This document shows positions 1 through 11,940 of a DNA stretch of 64,000 nt, piece by piece. Under the pieces are notes generated by a model. The model ran no database searches and was not told where the DNA came from. It saw only the letters and a program-made list of their open reading frames with translations. The translations under genes and the position numbers were made by a program. Source of the stretch: Cephalotus follicularis. Its lineage: Eukaryota; Streptophyta; Magnoliopsida; Oxalidales; Cephalotaceae. Numbering within the stretch: the stretch's first letter is position 1; the number at the start of each line of letters is the position of its first letter. The stretch lies in NCBI GenBank assembly GCA_001972305.1, contig BDDD01002241.1, positions 133,199-197,198 on the forward strand, written 5' to 3'.

Positions 1-2113
1 GGTTCAGTTTTAGAATCTAGATCCGCAACAATGTCTAATCTAGAAACTGTATCAGTTACATAATTTACTCCATCTAAGGAAGCTTGTGGATACTCTTTCC
101 CAGATCTGCTCAAAAGCAAAATTCATGAATGAAAACCTTCATTAAACATGTTAAGAAGCCCTTCAATGGCCCTGCCCTTCAAGAAGGCAACAATCACCCA
201 AACAGAGAAGAAAAAAGAAGACGAACCACAAAATGACGATAAAATGTGAAGACATCTACTATAGGCTAAAACATCTTCCGGAGTATGAATAGCCCGAGAG
301 CAAGAGACAGTGAGGGACGAGGTAAATTTTGCAAAATTCCCAATAATTGAGCATATTTAGTAACAGCGTTCATGCTTTTGCCAAAAAGTTTTAAAAACAG
401 TGATGGTTCGTCACAATTATTTAATTATTATGTATTCCAGTCACGTATATTCATGTTGACAATTTAAAATTTGTCATAGTTTCTCGAAAGCAATATAAAA
501 CAAACGTTTCCAGAAAGCGGTACTATTCACAGTAGAAGCCTTCAGGAACTTCTTTGACACAATGTATTAGTCACCACATGTAACAAATTCATGCATTCAA
601 GTAAACTCAATGGATGTTTTTTATCACTAAAAAGTAGCAAAAATACTATTTTTTTTAAAAAAATACTAATACTCTTATATAAGAGCTATGACAATTGCTA
701 TGCTCTCATGACAGATTTTTAGTCACAATGCAATTTTAAATAAAGCCTTCACGTTAACCATTTGATGGATCATACTAGTTTCTGTTAATAAAATAATAGA
801 TACAATTTTCATAAATGCTACATCACATTTGGTATAAAAAAAACTGCAATAATTGTTATGCTTTAATGAAAATCAATTGCATGAGACAGAAAGACACATC
901 GTATGGACTATTTGATTGATTAGAATAATTTTTGGTTTGCAGAGCTGAAACGCATACTTCTCGTATAAGCTACAAAGGTTTTGCTTAAAGGATTTAGTGA
1001 TGATTTGATCACTGTGCAAGTCCAAGTCACACATTCACATACATTATTGGATCAAAAACTTTCACATACGCAAACACTCAAAAAGAAAAAAAGGAAGAAA
1101 AAGAAAAGAAAGGTATATAGAAAGTTATTGGTCCCTATGCATAACAAATTCAAACACTGCAATGAATATTTCATAAATCAGGATGGCATTTAGTGTCAAA
1201 AAGTCTGTATATATAATTCAATAAATAAAAAATATATAATTTTTATAGCTTTAGCCTCAGCTATAATAATCATGTTGTGGTGCCAGGGTTAATAGTCACC
1301 AAATTATATTTGATTGATCAATTATGATGTTTCCCAAAACAAAACAATGAGAAATTTTTCATTAAAGCCTATAACACCAGCCACACTTTTATGACAAAGT
1401 CGCTAATCACTGTTAATGAAATCACATGGTCACATTGACTGTTGAATACACTCTAAAAATTTCTAGCATTTTCTAAGACCGTCCCATAAAATAATTAATT
1501 TTTCAAATTGACTGTGGAGTATACAAAAGAAAAATCACTTATAGATTAACATTTCGAGGACATAAATTCAACACATACCAAAAAAATGGAAAAAGTCATA
1601 TATTATGGGACAAAAGGGAGCGCAATGATCCGAATGCTTCAAAAACAATGCCAGTAGTCAATTTTTAAGCTCGGGTCACAATATAGCATCTGCCACATCC
1701 ATTGTACAATAATCAAAAGCTTTATCGTCCCATCATAGATTTTCTACTCTTCTGATTACGCACCGTTGTCTTTTATAGTAACTTTGGACTAGGTTAACCT
1801 AACATACTCAGATTAAATATAGCCCATGAATACAGCTAGCAGAACAGATTAAGAAGCAAATCTCTAACCCATTGATTATTTCGAACCAAACTGTGGGTCA
1901 TCATCAAGAGAAAGGCATCATGTAGAAAAGTAGATAATAAAATAGCCTAACTATCATACAGGATGCTAAATCACCAATATGCAAAATTGATAAAGCAATC
2001 TAATGAAAAGACTATCATCTACTTGGATCAGAAGAGATTTACCGAGAGGAGTTGTTGAAACAATCCGCGCAAACTCTAACGGGTGTGTATAAGCCAAACT
2101 GTGGTAAAGCCTG

Positions 2114-2147
<34 letters not shown>

Positions 2148-2502
2148 CAGTTACTAAAAAAGAAACTCAATTAATCAATTGAAATTCATCCATTAATATA
2201 AATAAAATAAAACTCTAACCATTTGAGTAGATGAATGGTCGTGGCATAACGTCCTACCGCAACACCGGCAATGATGCTGCAATAAAAAAGAGGACAGCGA
2301 GATCAATCAATCTAATTGGGTCAAAAATAAAGCATCGTTAATTAAACTTATGATGATCGGGTTTAGCTAATTTTTTGATCTAATTATAATGAAGAAATAA
2401 GAAAGCGAAAAAAAAGAATACCCGGCGCCTGAAAGTGTTGAAGCTACATTTGCAGACGTCACAGCGTGGTGCTTCCTGAAAAGGCGGAGGCTCCAGCGGC
2501 AT
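1..2502 (-). CDS. FYVE zinc-finger protein (5' part, runs off the window)
   Basis: Four exons read on the minus strand: 2502-2422, 2276-2220, 2110-2043 and 105-1, the last cut by the window edge. All introns are GT-AG and the phases join. The protein starts MPLEPPPFQEAPRCDVC. It carries the FYVE signature: a CDVC pair, then RRRHHCRCCGRTLC and finally VRVCADC, giving the paired cysteines that hold two zinc ions and the basic RRHHCR patch that in this family binds phosphatidylinositol 3-phosphate on endosomal membranes. The FYVE domain lies at the very N-terminus (residues about 14-65). Exon 4 continues as a Ser/Asp-rich linker (SGKEYPQASLDG...). The start is the first ATG in frame. Intron 3 (106-2042, 1.9 kb) is AT-rich with no recognisable content. 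The protein matches my memory of a plant FYVE family with this start, but the C-terminal domain that would settle its identity is outside the window. Confidence 0.9.
2116..2144. repeat. (CA)n microsatellite at a splice acceptor
   Basis: About 14 CA units. Read on the minus strand it is a (TG)n run ending in TTTCAG, directly upstream of exon 3 of the FYVE gene, so it takes the place of a normal polypyrimidine tract. Confidence 0.9.
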
Positions 2503-3294
2503 CTTTTTTTTTTTTTTTTTTGCTTCTGGTCCGCCTTCAATTTCTCAATTTCTCTATTTATTTTTTTGACAATAATCCATAGGAAAATGGATTTTTTTGG
2601 TGATCCGGTTCACTTCGAAATGAATCCTGCCCCGCCCCTTTTTTTTTTTGTCCCAGTTTAGATACTGACTCGCCACATGCTTGTTATTTATATGGTTGTA
2701 CTGCTCTATAGAGTCTATAGACTATATCACTATATAGGTAAATTATAAAAATCCAAAAAATACTTTTATCTACATTCATTCTTATTTTAACCTAAAAAAA
2801 CTAAAATATAAAAATAACAATTCAACGATTTCTATTTCTAAATTGATTGATAAAATTATTGTATATTATTAATTCAATCGATGTAAATCTTACTTTAAAA
2901 GGAATTAAAGTTGGTTGAAAAAAATTCTTAACTAAGATTAATATTAATAACATATGATTAATATAGTAAATATATAAGGAATGAATAACATAATAAATAT
3001 ATAATATGTGAAATATTATTTAATTAATAAAAATAATAATTGTTTTGTCAATTTTTATATATTTTATTTTATTAATTAAATAATATATCATATATTATAT
3101 CAGTTTAGTAGGCAAATTTTATAAATATTGTTTGTATTATTTATCTATGAAGCGTTTTAACAAACATTGAGGGAGGATTCTTGGATCAATTGGGACCTTT
3201 CAAATAGACCCAGAAACAATCCTTAAGCCAAAGATGACAGTTTTACATAGCAAAGCCACACGAAAAAAACCCACAAAACATAAAAATCACAGCA
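2503..3294. other. AT-rich intergenic spacer with a foldback
   Basis: Between the minus-strand FYVE start and the DUF26 relict. It begins with T-rich runs (2503-2521, 2641-2650). At about 2991-3100 two arms containing ATATTATTTAATTAATAAAA face each other and could form a hairpin of about 35 bp per arm. This could be an old MITE or simple AT-rich drift. No gene seen. Confidence 0.5.
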
Positions 3295-3444
3295 ATGGCG
3301 CACAACACTACTCTACGCACAATAGCATCTCTCGTAACCCGAATCCTCTCTTCAGCATCATCTATCGGTCTCGCTTTGCTCTCGCCCTACTCGACAAAAA
3401 CCCGATACCCGAACTCCTCAGCTGGACCCTTTCTCTAAGAGACG

Positions 3445-3849
3445 ATGGCAATGGCTTCTTCAAGACCTCTGTTTCTCTATTCTACCATTCTCATACACCT
3501 AATTGCTATCACTATAGCTCAGCCAAACTTCTTTCTCCAATCCTGTTCAAACGATGTTCGTAATTACACAAGTAACAGTACCTATAAAACAAACCCTGAT
3601 ACCCTTTTGTCTTCTATATCCTCTAACAATGACATTGACTACGTGTTTTACAATCTCTCATCTGGTGGCCAAGGCCACAATGAAGAAGTTAATGCAATCG
3701 TGCTTTGTAGAGGAGATGTCAATTTAAACCCTGAATACATTGTTGTGATTCTTGATATTATCGGGATTCGATCACTTCTAAATAACGCGTCATTTGCCAT
3801 CCTTGATGGCTCTTGGTCAATCATCATTCATCAATTGGATTGCCTTTGA
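3445..3849 (+). pseudogene. DUF26 (Gnk2/stress-antifungal) receptor-like protein relict
   Basis: An open frame of 134 codons. Residues 1-25 look like a signal peptide (LFLYSTILIHLIAITIAQP). The rest matches the start of an extracellular DUF26 domain as found in cysteine-rich receptor-like kinases and secreted CRR proteins: FFLQSCSNDVRNYTSNSTYK, then a GFYNLS-like segment read here as VFYNLSSG, then VNAIVLCRGDV. After that the C-X8-C-X2-C cysteine motif is lost: the cysteines expected near CRSC are replaced by an unrelated hydrophobic stretch, although NNASFAILD, normal for the family, follows. The frame ends soon afterwards, with no second DUF26, membrane segment or kinase downstream. I read it as a truncated, decayed fragment. 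A young short secreted protein is possible but unlikely. Confidence 0.7.
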
Positions 3850-5770
3850 CATCCCTCTCTTTAACTGTACTTGGGGCACAAAACGTCATCCATGCTTCAG
3901 TGTTTTAAAATGAGCCGAATCGATCGGTTTGGGCCGAAACTCGATCCTTGATTGATCGATGAAACCAAAAATTATTATTGAGATTGACTTGCCCGTCAGA
4001 TCATTTCGATGGATCAAGCAGTCGAAGTCCGTTCTAAATTTTAAATTTTAATACTTATAATTATATGAATATGAAAAGAACATCATAATAATTATAACCC
4101 ATATTAATCGATCACGTGACAAACCCACAATAATTTGTATCATAATACGGAAAAATGCAACAAAATGATAATTCAGAGCTGGAGAAACTTCTATTGTAAA
4201 ATCAAGACCTTCTTCTTGACTTGAAAAATATTGGAGAGGGAATTATTTTTTAGAAAATGGTAGAATTGTGTCTCTCAACAGTGCAATATATTCTCTTTTA
4301 ATAATAAAAATAAAAATTAATATTTTAATATCTTTTGATTATTGCTTGTATGCCACTATTAAGATGAATCTACACAATACAAAATCATGACAAGAATAAC
4401 ATACTAATTGTTATAACCCCAAAATCAGGCCTCCTCTCAATACTGTTATACAATTACTAGATCTTCATGCCTATTGATCTTAATTAACTTCAATATAATC
4501 AAAATTTAATTTCAAATTTGTTTGTAAGGGTTCGTTGATTTAGTATAAAATTATATGAGGGTGAAAGCTAAAATAATGAATGAAAACAACAGATAACTAA
4601 ACAAATAAAAGGATTGTTGAAGATCTTGTGAAAACTGAAAAGATTAATTAAGCATAAATTGGTTCTTAGTAATGGAGGCGAAAACTATGATCTTTAAGAA
4701 CGTAGAGAATATATGAGAATTATTAAGTTGTGATCTCGAAATCTAACCCCTCCAAATGTAGAGCTTTGAGTTATTTATATTTTAATCAACCCCTCATATA
4801 TTTCCTATTAGTTGGACTGTAATTTCCTCACGCATATTGCTCATAAATTGTATGTCTCATGTACCCCAATGTGATCATGTTATTGTAAACTCAACCTCTT
4901 CTTCTTACCCTACTTGCTCCATTACCATCTGTAGTTATTCATATTGAGCGAACAACTCATCATTTATCTTTTCCTTCCTTATAAAGTTATTAACGGCAAA
5001 ACAAGCAATAACTACATTCTTCTGCACATGAAAAGCACACCAACTGAAATATTTTATCCCCTATTCAAATACATTTACTTAATAGTTATTTTTGAATAGA
5101 TAACATAGATGAGATTGATTAATTACATATATGGATAATAAAATAGCTTACAGAGTATATGTAAAATAAAGCAAATGTCACAACAAACAGCTTATATCTA
5201 ATTTAAATGTCATTTTCAAGTATTATTGTTAGATAAGTTACACATAAACAAACAAGAAGAAGAGAAAGATAGGCTCATAGTGGCAAGACAAGATTTCCGC
5301 CTCAAGGGATTAACAATGCCATAAGAGATGCTAATTATATATATATAATGACATCAAACCAACTATTTGGCAAACTTGATGTCAACAATCGCAACAGAGT
5401 GAATTGGCTAAGGAAATTAAGAATAGTTTTCAATTCCGAAAATATTTTCTATGTCCATAATAAAGAAGGCATGCCTATTCACCCTAAAAAGATTTCATTC
5501 ACCCAAAAGAACACATGACTGCAAATGTTACAAACGATGCGAATGAGGGTTACAACAGGAGCTTAACAATGTTCAATTCAAATGAAAGCACAAACTTATG
5601 AACATATAAACTGAATTCATTCAACATAGACTTCATTAGTTTTGTAACCACCATATCGTAGCAGAACAATGGTCGTATTTTCCCCCTTACCTAACCCATT
5701 TAGCTCAGCATCATACCCTCCAACCTTGACAGATCTTACTATTCATGCTATACAAAACATTTACCAGGGT
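3850..5770. other. Intergenic stretch, nothing recognised
   Basis: AT-rich DNA with short low-complexity runs, for example (AT)n near 5336-5348. I see no supported exon, RNA gene or repeat boundary. Confidence 0.5.
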
Positions 5771-5774
5771 CCTT

Positions 5775-7690
5775 ATGACATGCCCGGACCCAGCCCAGCT
5801 GGAATCCGTAGCTCCCGCTACGAGACCAAGTCTTCCATCAGAGACTCACCTCGTAGGTTCAGCAGATCAAAGTTTCAGAAATACATTTTTAAGCAGAGAA
5901 TTTCTTTAAAACATAAAAAAAAGTTTCTTGAAAAACTTAAAAATAATTCTAACTCTTAAATTTTTAAGAAAATCGGACATGCAGTATCAATTTATCGGAC
6001 TATACCCCCTGTAAAGAAAAACACAGTTTATAAAATGGGCTCAGCCCTCAACAGACCACACTCCCGTAGGAGGAATTTCACAATTTAAAACAGAAAACAT
6101 GTATGGGTTGGGCTCCGTCTCAACCAAATCATCAAAGCTTAAATCATAAATAGGGCTTGGTCTTTCAAAGCAAAACCATAAAAACATTTATCTAAAAACA
6201 TAAGAAATACAGAAATTTAAATGCTAATATCGTGGATGATATGCATATGTTAACTCTGGTAGGCATGCCCTTGTGATCTCACCTCAGTAGATAGACTGAC
6301 TCCAGCTGACAGAGTTCAGCAGACTAATCTGTTAAAACTAAAAATAAAAACAGAGGAGGGGTTAGTCCACAGGACTAGTGAGATGGAACAAAAAACTCAG
6401 ACAGAGTTTTGCTCGCACAAAAATATCTTTGCAGAAAAGATATAACAGAAATATAAAATAATTGAAACTAAAAATAAATTCAAAACAGATTTATAAAACA
6501 TATATTTTTAGAAATCAGCAGAAAACCAGATCATTTCTTTTAAACAGATTTAAATCATCAAAATTTCAGATATATATCATAATTAACAGAGTTTTAAACA
6601 GAATAAATATATAAAGATACAATGGGTCTACTAGGTAAGGTTGACGTCTGGGCCCCGTCGAGCCGAACGTCCAGCAGAACATAAAGGTAATGATACCATC
6701 GTATCAAAGCATCAGAACAGAAAGTCATACACGTGCAGACAGTGCCTCTCATGGGCATCAGATAAATAACCAATACAATACCGAGATCACCATGCATCTA
6801 AACATATTTAACAGATTTCATAATACAAAATCTCCAATTCCTCAAAGTAGACTTTAAATAGATACAGAAATCATCAGAGTCATCAAAACAGATTTAAACA
6901 GATACAGAAATCACTTTCTTATCAAACACATATATAGTTGAAAATAGCGTCATACTATGACTATCATCATGCGAGCATTTGAAAACATTAAAAGAAAGTT
7001 TCAGACATTAAAACTAGAACAGATTTTCAGAAATGAACTAAAACCAAGTTCATTCAGATACAGAAATAAATAAGCGAACACGCTTAAACATTCAAATCAT
7101 TTAAAAGCATTTCAAAGTAAAGAGGGTTAAAGAAAGGCATTCCAATCACAGAACAGACGAGCAAGTCCCTCGACTGGTCGCCTCCATGGCCAACCTCAAA
7201 AGCAGGATCCTCTGCCAACAGACAAACAAACAGACAGACATATACATATCAGACCAAACTCGACAATCAAACAGAACTCAAACACGTACTAAGACGCGAA
7301 ATGCTTTATGCAATAAGATGGTGCTGATGTCAAAAAACTATTACCGATCAAAACGGTCAACAACAGCAGAAGTCTATTAGTTTAAAACATCGTTTAAACT
7401 TTTTTATTAAACACTCTTTCGAAATCATTTAAAACTAGTCCAAGTGGTTGTCCAGATTATCCAATTCGAATCGATTACACAATTCAAGTTCATAATATCA
7501 CAGAAACAGATATAGAAATAAAGAATTCAACAGAAAACAGAACTAATGGAACATAGTTCAAAATTTACCGAAAGCAGGTGGAACGGAGCACGGAGCCGGA
7601 ATCTCTGAGCCGAATCGAAACGGATCACGCCTACACGGGAAACAGAGTCAGAAAGCTGTTAGAAAAGGGTCGCCGGAGGCTGCTGGCGGG
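5775..7690. mobile_element. LTR-like remnant related to the solo LTR at 55.5 kb
   Basis: The segment at about 5940-6180 is clearly homologous to about 55620-55860. Shared pieces include CGGACTATACCCCCTGTAAA, GTTTATAAAA, GGGCTCAGCCCTCA, ACACTCCCG-AGGAGGA and GGTTGGGCTCCG. The copy at 55.5 kb is a complete TG...CA element with target duplications, so this is most likely another member of that LTR family or a longer relative. The rest (TCTCTGAGCCGAATCG near 7600, GTGCAGACAGTGCCTCTCA near 6740) looks like LTR sequence of the long-LTR chromovirus kind. I could not find matching ends or a target duplication, so both boundaries are approximate. Confidence 0.45.
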
Positions 7691-7699
7691 TGGCCCCAT

Positions 7700-10630
7700 T
7701 TGCCGCCACTGGTGATGTTTATGATATACTACTTGGCTTATTTTCTGAATTTAGCAGTCATTTCAGTAAAACATCATTTAATTTAAAGCAAAGAAAAACT
7801 TATTTGTTATGTAGAAAAACCATCAGAATGAAATCGCAATGGTAACAATATTATTAATACCGTGATGCATATGTCATGAATGCCAGAAAAATAGCCTAAC
7901 CGCTAGACAGACAGACATAAGCCACGTAGGCTCACAGACACAGATTAATGGGACACGAATGTCACACCTTATACCTCATAGGCTAGCTATATGCAATGTT
8001 TCAGTTTTTTTGACCTACGTTACTGCCATACTAAATCCAAGCTCATGAATCTATTTGGATGCATATTCACAGCTAACCTACCTTCACACAGAGATACTAC
8101 AATAGCGATTGAGAAATACTTGATTTGAAAATGGTCAAATAAATACAGATCAAAGGTGGGTGCACAAGATGGGTATTTTTGGGAAGTGCCAACCCAACAA
8201 AATAATTATGATTATATACATAAATTAGTATGAAGTCCCAACAGATAATCTAAAATGAAACGAAATGGGATATTGGGAATACATTTTATGGATGCAACCA
8301 CACAAGAAAAAAAAAGCTCTATGCGAGGTTGTTCCATTCCAACAGATCAATACATAGTTTTATGCTTCAATTGCTCATTTATACATTTCGGAACGGGGAA
8401 TGTGTGCTTTGATTTGTATCTTGGACCCCCCAAGGCAACATAGATAGATTGCTTCCAATTTATGGTGATGGGGTTTGCTCTGTTCATTATTAATTTTACA
8501 GTGTAGTGTCAAAAAATCAGTGTGAATATTGAAGAGTGTAAAATAGGAAGATTGAATCAATAATATGAAAACAATAAATATTGACAAATTACATCAACAC
8601 ACACCTCAAAATTAAAAATACTAGGGTTTTGAGAGAAAGAGAAATGAGGGGGGAGAAAGAGATAGAGGATAGCGATGCATACACGTGGTGAGATGGTAAA
8701 GTGATAGAAGATGTCAAGCTCCGACGTCAATGGTGTGAAGGCAAAGTGATGGGAGAAAGGAAACGGCGAGCTCCAACGTCAATGGTGAGAAGGCAAAGTG
8801 AGAAAGTGATTAGTATCTGATGAATGAGAAGAAGAACGAACAGAGAAAATGAAAAGAGGAATTTAAGGATATAATTGATATTTTTAAAAGAACATAATAG
8901 TATTTTAGTAAAAAAAAATCTACTAAGCACTCCGCTCAGCGTTTCAATGTTTTATTCATCTATTATTATTTTAGAGGAATTGTATTGCAAACAAACGCAC
9001 TTAATGATACTGAATCTGTTTATATCAAATTAAGAAGATATAATTGTGTAATAAGTGTTAACAAACACCCCCTCGGTGATTTAAGACATTTGTTAGCAAA
9101 AACACTATAATTATCTAACAAGTAACAACTTATCCAACCAAATTATATCTGTGCAAATTTCATCGGAAAAAAAAAAAACCAACTGACTTGTTGCCAAAAC
9201 AGGAATCTATTATGACAAACATTAAACGAAACCAGCCAAGCCAGAGTGTGTTATTAAGACAAAGATCTTATCGTTTTCGGGGGTAACGTGTGGGTCCCAT
9301 AATTTGGATAAGCCTCGCCAGACCGTCCAGACCCACAAATAAAACCCACGTCATTGTTAAAGATAATCATCCAACCATGACCAGAGATACTTAAACATGT
9401 TACCTTTTAATGATGCCTCCTCGATTTCCGGCATTAGGGCAACTATAGGGCAGTGGGACACAGTGTCTCTACCATATACATTACTAGGGGGAAAAAGTCA
9501 AAATATACATTCTCTTTTACGGGTTTAATTAAATTTAATAATATTATCTCAAATTTTGATTTTGATAAACTATTCCTCCACTTTTTAAAATTTATTTTAA
9601 ATTATTATCTGATCCAATTTTTGTAAGTTTAATTAAGGATCAAATTTAATTTTCACACACACATATATATATATATATATGCAACAAACTTTTAGAATTA
9701 ATGACAAGATGACAAAATATAATACTTATTTTTTAATTAAAACATTTAAAAAATTAAAAATATATTCTGGCTCATGTAAACGTCATATTTTTTTCATATA
9801 AATTATAAATTATATATCAATAAAATATTAGTGGATAAGAATATTAGTGAGTAATATATCATATCAAAATCAAAGAGAATATCACTCTTACATAACTCTA
9901 AAAAAATACATAATCTTTACATTTTTTCTCCCATCAAATCAACTTCAAAATTTTCTTAAAACGGTGTCACGCACGTCTATTTTTGCTATATGCATCAATT
10001 CTGCGTGTGCATGCATTGTTATTAGGATTTTCATATTTTTTTTTTGTCAATTAATTATTATAATGACAAATTTAATTTACCAGTTATTGAACGATTCTTC
10101 AAATTAAATACGGGTATCAGGGTCTTATACAATTATATAATATCGTTTTTTAACCGTAATATTTGTCATGTGAGATGATAAAGTTTCAAACGATAATATT
10201 TTCAAGGGATATTGTTTTTATTTAAATCTAAAATGATTTATATCGTAGATTTTGTCGTTATTTTTTGGTTTTTTTTATCATGAATATCCTTTGTTCAAGT
10301 TTTGTGTATAGAAGTTGGTTTTAATAAATGTATAAATGAGTAAGGACAATTTTCTGTACATTATGTTGATGCAAATAATGTTGTAAAATATATACTTGTA
10401 TACGCCAATAAAAAACAGAGATATACTGAAAGAATATACCCACAAGAAAAGAAAAAAGAACAAAAAAAAAAAAGCTGCATCCATGTCATATATTACAACA
10501 TCCAGTCGATGAGGATAAGGCCACGTCTTTGTTTAATCGTGCTTATCTTTTCGTTTTCAATTTTAATTAATAAACAAACTAGTCTAACACCATGACAAAA
10601 TAAATACTACATCTAACAATGATCTCCCAT
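7700..10630. other. Intergenic stretch with minor repeats
   Basis: No gene supported. A segment containing GACGTCAATGGTG and AAGGCAAAGTGA occurs twice in tandem at about 8715-8752 and 8768-8803. An (AT)n run lies at 9664-9680. The DNA after about 9500 is very AT-rich. Confidence 0.5.
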
Positions 10631-10637
10631 CTAATAC

Positions 10638-10644
10638 TATAAAT
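10638..10644 (+). promoter_or_regulatory. Candidate TATA box of the OXS3-like gene
   Basis: TATAAAT, 130 bp upstream of the chosen ATG in AT-rich, pyrimidine-bearing leader DNA. Placement is plausible for a plant promoter with a leader of about 100 nt; not proven. Confidence 0.4.
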
Positions 10645-10773
10645 TCAACCATATCTTCAATTCCCTTCGGTTTTTTCTTCTTCATTTATAACTCTATTTA
10701 ATTATCTCATGTATATCTCTGATCCTCATAAGGAAACAACACTAACAATAATTGATTGGTACTGAATATAATC

Positions 10774-11940
10774 ATGTCATTAGCATTAGACATCGAGCCT
10801 TCTAGATTGTCATGTTCGGTATTCCATTTGACCGGTGATCTGAGACCTGAAGAGCCGGTGGCGGAGAGGGAGGAGGAGGAGGAGGAGGAGTGTGCGTCGA
10901 CGACGACGTCGTCTTCGTCGATTGGTAGAAATAGTGATGATGATGATGTTGAGAGATCGGGATCGGACGGTGAGGGAAACGAGGTGCAGAGTTCGTATAA
11001 AAGACCTTTGGAGACGATGGAGGCTTTAGAAGAGGTTTTGCCTATCAGGTTTGTTTGTTTATTATTATTATTATTATTATCATTTATCAAGTTATGTTGT
11101 TGAAATTTATTTTGTTGTATAGCTAAATTTATGTTTGGATCGGATCGGATCGGATCTGATCTGATTTTGAATAAATTTGTTTGCAGTTACTAATTTTAGC
11201 AGTATAAGTGTAGTAGTTATAATTAATTAATTAATTAATTAATGCCTTAATTTATGTAGTGTAGATCTTGATTGCGACTGTGAGAAATCAAAGAAGTTAG
11301 ATATATATAGTGGATGTTTTACTTTGGATAATTTTGGCGGCCTTATCATCAAAATGGCAACCAAAGATGAGTAGAAGCTATGCTGTTCTTGTAGTAGATA
11401 CTCTGTGAGGATAGATATCGATTTAACTTTTGAATCAGATGATTGCTAGCACCTTAATATTCAATGTATGGTTGCAGAAGGGGCATTTCGAAGTTCTACT
11501 GTGGCAAATCAAAGTCGTTTGCTAGTCTCACGGATGCCTCATCTTCTACCTCCATCAAAGATGTGGGAAAACCAGAGAATGCGTACACCAGGAGACGTAG
11601 AAATCTACTTGCTTTTAATCATGTTTGGGACAAGAATCGAAATTTCCCTCACAGAAGCAGTGGGATATCCAAACGACCACTTAGCGCAAGCCGAAGCACA
11701 TTGGCTCTTGCAGTTGCCGTGAGCAGCTCTGAAAGCATCAGCAACACAAGCGAGGATTCAAATTCAAGTTCACATTCCAGGTCTCCTCCCACTCTTCCGC
11801 CACTTCATCCTAGGTCTTCTTATAATAACATACCTCCGTCATCATCTCCTCGCCGAAATGTCTGTGCTTGGAGGTCATTCTCCGTTGTAGATTTGCAACA
11901 ATGTGCTAACAATCACTCCTCCAATAGTGAAAAAAACTGA
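10774..11940 (+). CDS. OXS3-like (oxidative stress 3 family) protein
   Basis: Two exons, 10774-11048 and 11478-11940, with a GT-AG intron interrupting an Arg codon; 738 nt, 245 residues. The ATG at 10774 is the first in frame. Exon 1 encodes an acidic, Ser-rich N-terminus (EREEEEEEE, then a Ser run and DDDD). The junction rebuilds the family's conserved core LPIRRGISKFYCGKSKSF, followed by ASLTDASS and KPENAYTRRRRNLLAFN. The C-terminal half is a Ser/Pro-rich low-complexity tail. In Arabidopsis, OXS3 and its relatives are small nuclear proteins linked to tolerance of oxidative and heavy-metal stress; nothing else about this copy can be inferred. The intron holds microsatellites: an ATT run (about 11063-11083), a GGATC pentamer run (about 11136-11152) and an AATT run (about 11220-11243). 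Confidence 0.87.

Noticed and set aside
981-1193. A plus-strand frame with a Lys/Arg-rich run
   Set aside because: It lies in an AT-rich intron of the FYVE gene and its basic run comes from an A-rich low-complexity stretch; no support.
3295-3438. A 47-codon ATG frame just upstream of the DUF26 relict
   Set aside because: It could be an upstream ORF or a small mitochondrial-type peptide, but there is no homology, no second copy and no transcript evidence.
10707-11090. A 127-codon open frame antisense to exon 1 of the OXS3-like gene
   Set aside because: It mirrors the GAG, GAC and GAT codon repeats of the real exon and runs through the intron donor; it is a shadow.
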